Position numbers and translations under genes: made by a program. This document shows positions 55,850 through 63,372 of a stretch of DNA of 64,000 nucleotides, piece by piece (positions within the stretch are counted from its first letter, which is position 1; every line of letters begins with the position of its first letter). Below the pieces are notes generated by a model. That model was not told the DNA's origin and ran no database searches. It saw only the letters and a program-made list of their open reading frames with translations. Origin of the DNA: Trichomonas vaginalis G3 (Eukaryota > Parabasalia > Trichomonadida > Trichomonadidae). The stretch covers positions 744,001-808,000 of the forward strand of contig NC_067204.1 in the NCBI RefSeq assembly GCF_026262505.1, in the 5' to 3' direction.

Positions 55850-56085
55850 AGACATGAATTTTTAAAAAATTATTTTTTATTTCATTATGTTTGGGCTGAG
55901 TGTAAATGTCTTACAATTTTGAAAATTTTTTAAATCTTGATTTATTCAAAAACGTAAGAATAAAAACCGTAAGAATCATACATTTTTTACTTCATATGTT
56001 AAAAAAAATGATACAAAATCGTTCAATATTGTATGAATTCTTACGTTTACAAAAAAAGTCACACAACCCATCCATATATACTACT
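55850..56085. repeat. Right terminal inverted repeat of element 2
   Basis: It ends CCATCCATATATACTACT, complementary to the left end. CAAAAA follows at 56086-56091. Confidence 0.9.
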
Positions 56086-57456
56086 CAAAAATTTTCGTGT
56101 TATTTTTTGTGTTTAAGCATAAATTATGTATTTACTTATGAAGGATAAGCATTTTATTCATTGTCATAAATATGTACCATAACAAATTGATAAAATTTTA
56201 AAAAATTGTGTATTTTAGCGGGTATTATTCTGGCCAATGCCCGTTGTTACAAGATTTAATATTAACCATATCAATAGCAGACTCAATGTAAAAATTTAGA
56301 TATATTTTTTTTTCATTATTCAAACTTTAATAAATTTTAGTATAATGAATGATTTTGTTTCGTGTATGATACAGAAATGAAAAGCTTAATTAATATTATT
56401 TTGCATTTTTTCAAGAATGTTAGAGTATATCTACATTAAAAAATCAGATTCGAACTGCGATACTGCATCAAATTGATGCACATCTGATAAGGATCTCAAA
56501 AGAGTAAAGTTAATTTTTTTGAGTTTTTTTAAGTTTTGGGCCTTAGTAAAAAAAAAACTTTTTGGCCTTACAGTGGACCCTTAAATTTATGATAGAAACC
56601 TATCAATTATATTATAATCTAAATCGATAGATACTTTTTATTTTTATTATTCTATAATATTGCTCCTAGACAATATCAATTTTATGGAAGAATCAACTAT
56701 TTATTCTTCATTGGTATTTGATAGAAGCTTATTTTCCAAAATTTAAATCATTCATAATTTCTATCAAATCTAATATATAGCTAACCAGACATTGTTAGTA
56801 GAATGAAAATGCATCTGGTTCAAATGCACAATTTGCTTCACATGTTTAAATATCATAGTAAACATCTAGAAAATAATCACCAGAATCATGATTTTATTCA
56901 AAGGTAAGTTCAAAATATATATTGAAATTGCATTTCGATAATAGATCTGAATAAAGGGTGTATGAAACTCGCAATTTTAGACTTCTCATCATAACCATTT
57001 TATTAGTTAGTGACTATTGCTAGAGAACAAACAATATTTGTTTTGTATCTCATAGTCAAACGGAAGTCAAGCTAAGATATTTGAGATTTTATAACCCGAT
57101 AGAACTCACAATATTACACTTGTATGACAAGTTAATCTGTTGGTTCAATATCGTTTTAAATTTATTTTGTCAAAATAGTTCTTTGGTTATCATTGGTAAT
57201 TCGTAGTGTTACTACTGGTGTAATATTTCGAAAAAATAAAGGTATCAACTTTAATGCAAGATATGTTGAGTTGAACATCGAATAATTGGATTTTTGCAAT
57301 ATTAATATTCTTCAATCTCTAGTACATCATTGTTTCATACTAGTAATGTGGATCGATTCCGTTTCGATGATCAGATAAAACAATAACAATATAATCAGGT
57401 TCCACTTTTTGTAAATTGATTGTTTTTCAAAAAATTGTAAAGTTTATTAAAAAAAA
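56086..57456. other. Gene-free stretch between element 2 and discoidin 2
   Basis: About 1.4 kb of AT-rich DNA. The first six bases are the right target duplication. A tRNA-like TTCGAAT segment near 56450 was considered and rejected. Nothing else was seen. Confidence 0.45.
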
Positions 57457-58116
57457 ATGATTTTCCTGTTTCTCTCAAGAGTTAAAGCCGAAGAAAAGGC
57501 AGGGATATTCAAGAGGTTATTTAATAATAAGTTACTGGCTATTAAAGTCAGTGGATCATCTTATCAAATAATAAATGGAACTAAGCAATTAACGAAACCG
57601 GAATATGCCGTATATCCTTGGGATAAAAACTACGATTGGTGTTCAAACTGTGCTCGCTCTTATAGTCGCATGCCTTTCATCACTTTTTACACAAATTCAA
57701 AAAGAATACAATTTAATTCATACTTTATCAAAGCTGGTTGTTGCTACGAGAGAGGGTGTTGTTGTGAAGATGGCTATTACACTTGCATCGACTGCTGTTT
57801 ATATTCTTGGTCACTTCAGATTTCAGATGATAACAAGACTTGGACAACTGTTCACAAAGTTAGTAAAGATACTGAAATGTGCCGTTGCTCAGCAAAAACA
57901 TACAATCTTGACAAAGAATATAATGCAAAATACGTCCGCCTTATCCAAGATGGAGCTTTACCTGGTTACCCACCATGTTTTGCGATCAATAAGATCGAAC
58001 TGTTTGGTAGTAGTGTCCAATTCGGTGAAGATTTAAATGATGACTTAGTTTCTTTCCATGATGACGATGAGGACGTCAGCATCATTGGCCACATTTCTAA
58101 GAGTAACAAGATTTAA
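57457..58116 (+). CDS. Secreted discoidin (F5/8 type C) domain protein 2
   Basis: This 219-residue paralogue of the protein at 46928 is closer to the one at 61334. It has a short signal-like start, MIFLFLSRVKAEEKAG, and a discoidin fold with PEYAVYPWDKNYDWCSNC, YSWSLQISDDNKTWTTVH, AKYVRLIQDGALPGYPPCFA and INKIELFGS. The Cys cluster AGCCYERGCCCEDG...CIDCC is at about 96-120. The C-terminus again reads VSFHDDDEDVSIIGHIS. No membrane segment is present. The frame is intact. It lies downstream of element 2 and upstream of the satellite. Ligand unknown. Confidence 0.82.
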   Translation: MIFLFLSRVKAEEKAGIFKRLFNNKLLAIKVSGSSYQIINGTKQLTKPEYAVYPWDKNYDWCSNCARSYSRMPFITFYTNSKRIQFNSYFIKAGCCYERGCCCEDGYYTCIDCCLYSWSLQISDDNKTWTTVHKVSKDTEMCRCSAKTYNLDKEYNAKYVRLIQDGALPGYPPCFAINKIELFGSSVQFGEDLNDDLVSFHDDDEDVSIIGHISKSNKI

Positions 58117-58387
58117 TTCAAATATATTTTGTTTTGCTCTAAAATTTCAGATTTGTAAAATTTCTCCAAACTAAATGAGTGGGGGACAAACTCGCCCATT
58201 GTCACTTTTCATTAACCTTAAACTTGTAATTTTCATTATTTTTAATTAACCTTATTTCTTTCCCAATTCCTGATTTATTTTATTCACTTACTATTAAAAG
58301 TCACATTTTAATAAAATATAATAATTTATTTATAGCATTTTTTACTATACTGTAATAAAAAATTAATTATAATAAATTAAATGTTTA
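58117..58387. other. Short intergenic stretch with inverted-repeat arm
   Basis: It contains TTTCTCCAAACTAAAT (58161-58176) and GGGGACAAACTCGCCCATTG (from 58182) with TCACTTTT, which recur to the right of the satellite (60297-60341), the latter inverted. Confidence 0.5.
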
Positions 58388-58660
58388 TTAAATCAAATGT
58401 TTTCTTTGCAATAATATTTTTAATGTTGAGTAAACAATGTTGGGATCAAGTGTATCATTTTTCAGACCTTTCTGAACAGCTTCAAGCATACTGATGCATT
58501 CGACTTTTTTAAATTGTGTCATTTCTTCGAAATCTCTTGTGACTTTTTTGATAACTTTAACACTTCTCTCTGAATCCAGACCTTTAATTTGCAACTTAAT
58601 CAGGAATGAAGGAACAACACTGGAATATAACTCGATGACAAGTTCATCGAGTCGAAGATT
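58388..58660 (-). pseudogene. Gene fragment abutting the satellite (C-terminal part)
   Basis: The last 90 codons of a host-type gene read LRLDELVIELYSSVVPSFLI, then KGLDSERSVKVIKKVTRDFE and a helical end (VQKGLKNDTLDPNIVYSTLK ILLQRKHLI). It looks like the C-terminus of a helical, possibly ARM/HEAT-type, protein. Upstream the reading enters the 120-base satellite at 58660, where coding character is lost, so the 5' part of the gene has been replaced or moved. No start is visible. It may be a truncated duplicate of an intact gene elsewhere. The family is not recognised. Confidence 0.55.
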
Positions 58661-60186
58661 TGGTTGTACACCACTTGTATGTGCCGGATACCATTGTGTC
58701 AATTTTTTTCTGAAATTAACTTTAAAAGTACTAAGTAAGATCATGAGATATAGCAATATATGTTTAAACCAACTTATATTTTGGTTGTACACCACTTGTA
58801 TGTGCCGGATACCATTGTGTCAATTTTTTTCTGAAATTAACTTTAAAAGTACTAAGTAAGATCATGAGATATAGCAATATATGTTTAAACCAACTTATAT
58901 TTTGGTTGTACACCACTTGTATGTGCCGGATACCATTGTGTCAATTTTTTCTGAAATTAACTTTAAAAGTACTAAGTAAGATCATGAGATATAGCAATAT
59001 ATTTAAACCAACTTATATTTTGGTTGTACACCACTTGTATGTGCCGGATACCATTGTGTCAATTTTTTTCTGAAATTAACTTTAAAAAGTACTAAGTAAG
59101 ATCATGAGATATAGCAATATATGTTTAAACCAACTTATATTTTGGTTGTACACCACTTGTATGTGCCGGATACCATTGTGTCAATTTTTTTCTGAAATTA
59201 ACTTTAAAAGTACTAAGTAAGATCATGAGATATAGCATATATGTTTAAACCAACTTATATTTTGGTTGTACACCACTTGTATGTGCCGGATACCATTGTT
59301 CAATTTTTTTCTGAAATTAACTTTAAAAGTACTAAGTAAGATCATGAGATATAGCAATATATGTTTAAACCAACTTATATTTTGGTTGTACACCACTTGA
59401 TTGCCGGATACCATTGTGTCAATTTTTTTCTGAAATTAACTTTAAAAGTACTAAGTAAGATCATGAGATATAGCAATATATGTTTAAACCAACTTATATT
59501 TTGGTTGTACACCACTTGTATGTGCCGGATACCATTGTGTCAATTTTTTCTGAAATTAACTTTAAAAGTACTAAGTAAGATCATGAGATATAGCAATATA
59601 TGTTTAAACCAACTTATATTTTGGTTGTACACCACTTGTATGTGCCGGATACCATTGTGTCAATTTTTTCTGAAATTAACTTTAAAAGTACTAAGTAAGA
59701 TCATGAGAATAGCAATATATGTTTAAACCAACTTATATTTTGGTTGTACACCACTTGTATGTGCCGGATACCATTGTGTCAATTTTTTTCTGAAATTAAC
59801 TTTAAAAGTACTAAGTAAGATCATGAGATATAGCAATATATGTTTAAACCAACTTATATTTTGGTTGTACACCACTTGTATGTGCCGGATACCATTGTGT
59901 CAATTTTTTCTGAAATTAACTTTAAAAGTACTAAGTAAGATCATGAGATATAGCAATATATGTTTAAACCAACTTATATTTTGGTTGTACACCACTTGTA
60001 TGTGCCGGATACCATTGTGTCAATTTTTTTCTGAAATTAACTTTAAAAGTACTAAGTAAGATCATGAGATATAGCAATATATGTTTAAACCAACTTATAT
60101 TTTGGTTGTACACCACTTGTATGTGCCGGATACCATTGTGTCAATTTTTTTCTGAAATTAACTTTAAAAGTACTAAGTAAGATCAT
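58660..60186. repeat. Satellite: 13 tandem copies of a ~120-base unit
   Basis: TTGGTTGTACACCACTTG recurs at 58660, 58781, 58902, 59020, 59142, 59262, 59382, 59501, 59621, 59740, 59861, 59981 and 60102, giving units of 118-122 bases; the last is partial. Units differ by only a few single-base changes and T-run lengths, so the array is young or well homogenised. Each holds GTACTAAGTAAGATCATGAG. It breaks off cleanly at 60186. It contains no gene. Confidence 0.95.
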
Positions 60187-60443
60187 TTATTTTTGCATAA
60201 TATAATGCCAATATGGTTTCTTTTGATTTTATTTCATTTATAAGCAAATTAGATTTACCCAAAAACTCCACTCCATAAGCGTTCATTTGCTAAATTAAAA
60301 AGTGACAATGGGCTAGTCTGTCCCTTTCTCCCAAACTAAATTTTAGGGTCGGGTAAGAATTTTCTCCAAATGGGATTCTTAATCACCATTGTAAATCGAT
60401 AGTAAAAATTTGATTTTTTTTACAATTTTTTTATGATTGTTGA
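60187..60443. other. Intergenic stretch right of the satellite
   Basis: AT-rich, with the right inverted arm (60297-60324) and direct repeat (60325-60341) noted above. Nothing else was noticed. Confidence 0.4.
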
Positions 60444-61278
60444 GAAATTTCAACTTTAAATAAGTTTTATTATACAGGAAAAGTTCACAACGTAACATTA
60501 TCGACAGGAGTATATATACTAAGAGTATGGGGTTCTCAAGGAGGAGTTATTTCTGATGTAACCTCTGGTCTTGGTTCTTATACTGAAGGGTTTATCAAAT
60601 TACCTCGATATACAAAGCTTAACATTTACGTAGGCCAACAAGGCCAATGTAGTACATCTCCTTTAACAGACATTTTTTATAACGGAGGTGAAAATTCTAT
60701 AGGCACTAAAAACGAAAACTCATGTACAGGAGGTGGCGCAACATTCATAACTTTTGATGGCAATGTCAGTGATGTCATAATTATTTCTGGTGCTGGAGGA
60801 GGCGCAAAAGTAGGATATAACGGTGGCTACGGAGGGAAAATTGCAGGAAATGGTGCTGGACATAGTAATTGTTTTGGTAGAGGCGCTAGTGTTTCGTCAC
60901 CAGGTATAGGAGGCAAGTATCCAGGCGCAGGTAGCTATTCTTTTTGTAATGCTGAGAATGGCACTTTTTTGAATGGTGTTATGGTGTGTTATGGGATGTG
61001 GAGGAGGGAGTGGATATTTTGGCGGTGGTGGAGGTGGAGATAAAGGAGCTGGTGGAGGAGGAAGTAGCTTTGCAAGTCCTATCCTAAAAAACGTAATTTA
61101 TAAAAACGGAAATGAGGATTTTATTCAACCAGATGGAACGACCAAGAGAGGTCACTCAGGAGATGGATTTGTTTCTATAGAAACTATATTCTCTTTCACT
61201 ATTAAGTGTAATTGCGATTATTATAATATTATCTCTTTAATCAATGCGTTTAGTTTGATTTTTATCTCTAGTGAGTAA
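60444..61278 (+). pseudogene. Gly-rich (ALK/LTK-type) domain protein 2, frame-broken
   Basis: This close paralogue of the gene at 32504 shares the order FYYTGKVHNVTLSTGVY, RVWGSQGGVISDVTSGLGS, KLNIYVGQQGQCST and the hydrophobic C-terminus FSLIFISSE. As in that gene the open frame begins upstream without an ATG. The reading frame shifts in the Gly-rich hinge at about 60975-61005: there this copy is 14 bases shorter than the other (39 against 53 bases between shared landmarks), so the C-terminal part is in another frame. No start codon is obvious. It is probably a non-functional duplicate, though the rest is well kept. Confidence 0.7.
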
Positions 61279-61333
61279 AAAAAAATTCTTCGAATTGATC
61301 TGAAATACTTTACAAAAAGTGACGTTTTTTCAA

Positions 61334-61999
61334 ATGCTTTTTTCTCTTTTCCTATCCAAATCCTACAGTGAAATGGGCAAGGGTATCTTTAGTACATACT
61401 TCAATCAAAAGATTGTTGATGTTACTGCTAGTGGATCATCAAAACAGCGGATTAATGGTACAAAGCAGATGACAAAGCCTGAATACGCCATCTACCCTTG
61501 GGATAAGAAATATGACTGGTGCTCAAATTGTGGCCGTACTTATGAAGAGCATCCATATATTATTTTCTCATTAAATTCAAGAAAAATCAAGTTCAACGGC
61601 TATTTAATTCGCGCTGGATGCTGCTACGAAAGCGGCTGTTGCTGTGAAGAAGAGTACTATGGATACTGCATTGACTGCTGCCTCTATTCATGGTCTCTCC
61701 AGATTTCAGAAGATAACGAGACATGGACAACAGTCCACCAAGTCAGCAAAGACCGTGACATGCGTCGCTGCAAGGAGAAAACATACACACTCGAAAAAGA
61801 ATACAGCGCCAAGTACGTCCGTCTTATCCAAGATGAAGCCTGCCCCGGATACCCTCCGTGCATCGCCATCAACAAGATGGAACTGTTTGGCAACAGTATT
61901 CAATTCGAAGAAAATCCAGACGCTGATTTCGTTTCATTCCACGATGACGACGAAGATGTCAGCATCATAGGCCACATTTCTAGAAACAGCCACAACTAA
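61334..61999 (+). CDS. Secreted discoidin (F5/8 type C) domain protein 3
   Basis: The 221-residue product starts at the ATG of MLFSLFLSKSYSEMGKG, a short signal peptide, preceded by TTTTTTCAA. The fold landmarks are PEYAIYPWDKKYDWCSNC, YSWSLQISEDNETWTTVH, AKYVRLIQDEACPGYPPCIA and INKMELFGN. The Cys cluster is AGCCYESGCCCEEE...CIDCC. The C-terminus again reads VSFHDDDEDVSIIGHIS. Codon use is noticeably more GC-rich than in the paralogues (many C-ending codons), which suggests high expression or a different history. It lies 55 bases after the broken Gly-rich gene on the same strand. Confidence 0.85.
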   Translation: MLFSLFLSKSYSEMGKGIFSTYFNQKIVDVTASGSSKQRINGTKQMTKPEYAIYPWDKKYDWCSNCGRTYEEHPYIIFSLNSRKIKFNGYLIRAGCCYESGCCCEEEYYGYCIDCCLYSWSLQISEDNETWTTVHQVSKDRDMRRCKEKTYTLEKEYSAKYVRLIQDEACPGYPPCIAINKMELFGNSIQFEENPDADFVSFHDDDEDVSIIGHISRNSHN

Positions 62000-62178
62000 T
62001 TCATTTTAAAAATGTTATTTTACTTATATCTGAAATTAATTTTTTTTAAAAATTAAAATCTTATAAATCACTTTTTGGTGTTTACTTCTAGACTGAGAAC
62101 TGTAAATATTTCTTGTCGATCTAGAATAACTTAAGATATTTAGAAAAGGAAAATTTTTATCTATTAAAATTAGTATAT

Positions 62179-62988
62179 TTAGAGTAATTTCGGAAAGTTT
62201 TCACTTTCTTTCATTCTTCGTTCCTTTATTTTGGCATATATCACGTAAGCCAATAAAATGGAAACGAAAATCAATGGAATTCCAACAACTATGATGAAGA
62301 AGCCAGCTCTCTTAGATGCCTTGAATAACGGTGATTTGTAGCCATACCAAACGTATCTTCCATTGAATTGAACTTCACATTGACTGAGATAATTCTTCCA
62401 TGAATTTTCTGAAGGCAAAATAATTTGAAAATTGCTAAAATCAGCAAATTTTCCAAACTTTTCAGGAAGTTTTTCGCCAAAATACAATTTTTGTAGTGAA
62501 TTGCACTTATAGAAGGTATCAAGTGAATTACCATTTACTATCTTTAGTGTTGTGAGATTTAATTCCTTCAAACTTGAGCAGCCATAAAAAGTATCTTCTG
62601 AATTAATTTCTCTGATCTTTGGAATGAAGATCGATGCCAATTTTGAACAGTCATTAAACACTGCTTTACTTAATACCTCACACGATGGGAGTTTAATTGT
62701 TTCTAATGAAGAACAGGCAGAAAATGCATATTGACCAATACTCTGAACATTTTGAAGTTCTATTGATTTCAATTTCTTGCAGCCAGAAAAAGAAAGGATA
62801 TTAATTGTTATACAATTAGTAAACACAGCAGTTTCTAAGTTTTCGCAATCAGTGAAAGCAGCAGACATATATTTAAGTTTTGGTAATTCAATTGATACAA
62901 TACTGGTGCATCTGAGGAAAGATTCAACTAATTCTTCGCAGTTTGGTAAAGATATATGTTTAAGATTGTCAATTTTATGAGAATAAAT
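62179..62988 (-). CDS. BspA-like leucine-rich-repeat surface protein, 5'-truncated
   Basis: Open sequence of about 265 codons encodes repeats of the BspA/TpLRR type: CKKLKSIELQNVQSIGQYAF, CSSLETIKLPSCEVLSKAVF, CSSLKELNLTTLKIVNGN. A linker, a membrane helix at the C-terminus (AGFFIIVVGIPLIFVSILLAYVIYA) and a short Lys/Arg/Glu-rich tail follow, the usual plan of trichomonad surface BspA proteins. There is no start with a signal peptide; the frame runs upstream to about 62988 without an ATG, where a 150-base repeat found elsewhere begins. The gene has therefore lost its 5' part. In relatives these proteins bind host cells or matrix. Confidence 0.8.
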   Translation of the reverse strand: MYSHKIDNLKHISLPNCEELVESFLRCTSIVSIELPKLKYMSAAFTDCENLETAVFTNCITINILSFSGCKKLKSIELQNVQSIGQYAFSACSSLETIKLPSCEVLSKAVFNDCSKLASIFIPKIREINSEDTFYGCSSLKELNLTTLKIVNGNSLDTFYKCNSLQKLYFGEKLPEKFGKFADFSNFQIILPSENSWKNYLSQCEVQFNGRYVWYGYKSPLFKASKRAGFFIIVVGIPLIFVSILLAYVIYAKIKERRMKESENFPKLL

Positions 62989-63119
62989 TTAAAATCTCAT
63001 GAAATATAAAGGAGAGTAATATTTTTCAATTTTCTTTTTTTCTTTGTCTCAAATATTTTCTGTTGGGAATTTTCTTGTTATCAAAAAATAATTTTAATAT
63101 TTGTTTATTTCATTACATA
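62966..63119. repeat. 150-base repeat, inverted relative to 38817-38968
   Basis: Reverse complement of the repeat in the 38.8-kb intergenic DNA, with about one or two differences. It joins the truncated BspA-like gene on its left to the poly-A and hairpin repeats on its right. Confidence 0.85.
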
Positions 63120-63142
63120 CAAAAAAAAAAAAAAAGGTAGTG

Positions 63143-63295
63143 GGGCTTCCAGGCACTTCGTGCCTTCTAGCCCTGAAGATGATTAGTATAAATGAAGTTT
63201 ATATTCGGAGGGCTTCCAGGCGCGTTGCGCCCTCTAGCCCTGAAGATGTTTAGTATAAATGAAGTTCTTATATACGGGTCTTCCAGGAGCTTTTC
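63143..63295. repeat. Tandem ~67-base repeat with GC hairpins
   Basis: Unit 1 starts at 63143 and unit 2 at 63210, with a third partial at about 63278. Each has GGGCTTCCAGGC-(loop)-GCC-TCTAGCCC, then CTGAAGATG and TTAGTATAAATGAAG. The hairpin stem is GGCAC/GTGCC in unit 1 and GGCGC/GCGCC in unit 2, a paired change. Confidence 0.8.
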
Positions 63296-63372
63296 ACAAA
63301 TTATATATGTTTTCATGTTTTGTCACTTTTCTGTCACTTTTCGGGTAAAAACATTTTTATTATTATATATAA
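63296..63372 (+). promoter_or_regulatory. Leader of the methyltransferase gene
   Basis: AT-rich DNA ends in TTTTTATTATTATATATAA directly before the ATG, like the leader of the gene at 15359 (TATTTTTATATAA). Confidence 0.45.

Larger units (their letters stand above)
48698..56085. mobile_element. Polinton-type element 2, complete ends, decayed
   Basis: This 7,388-base element is bounded by 236-base terminal inverted repeats (48698-48933 and 55850-56085) starting AGTAGTATATATGG and by CAAAAA duplications. Parts recognised are the exonuclease region of a protein-primed polymerase B (minus strand), major-capsid-like pieces, a packaging ATPase (the best-preserved gene), two small amphipathic virion-type peptides and a 137-residue protein. 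No integrase or polymerase-palm part was recognised, so it is a short or reduced form. Its coding parts are badly broken, on the order of ten breaks, while the ends still match closely. It inserted between discoidin genes 1 and 2, splitting about 3 kb of host DNA. Confidence 0.92.
58161..60341. mobile_element. Possible 2.2-kb segment with inverted-repeat ends
   Basis: Left arm 58182-58209 and right arm 60297-60324 are inverted copies (GACAAACTCGCCCATTGTCA against GACAGACTAGCCCATTGTCA) with about three differences. TTTCTCCAAACTAAAT lies outside the left arm and TTTCTCCCAAACTAAAT outside the right, as direct repeats. The segment encloses a gene fragment and the satellite. It may be a DNA element or a rearranged duplication; no transposase is present. 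Confidence 0.4.

Noticed and set aside
56440-56510. tRNA-like segment on the minus strand (CAGTTCGAATCTG T-arm and a GCATCAATTTGATGC stem)
   Set aside because: The T-loop fits, but there is no matching acceptor stem or D-arm at the right distance, so it is at most a chance or relic match.
58864-60059. Long open frames reading MRYSNICLNQLIFWLYTTCM through the satellite
   Set aside because: They exist only because the unit is close to a multiple of three bases; frames drop in and out with single-base length changes between units.
58660-60186. CRISPR-like tandem array
   Set aside because: Units are head-to-tail without spacers, about 120 bases long and in eukaryotic DNA; it is a satellite.
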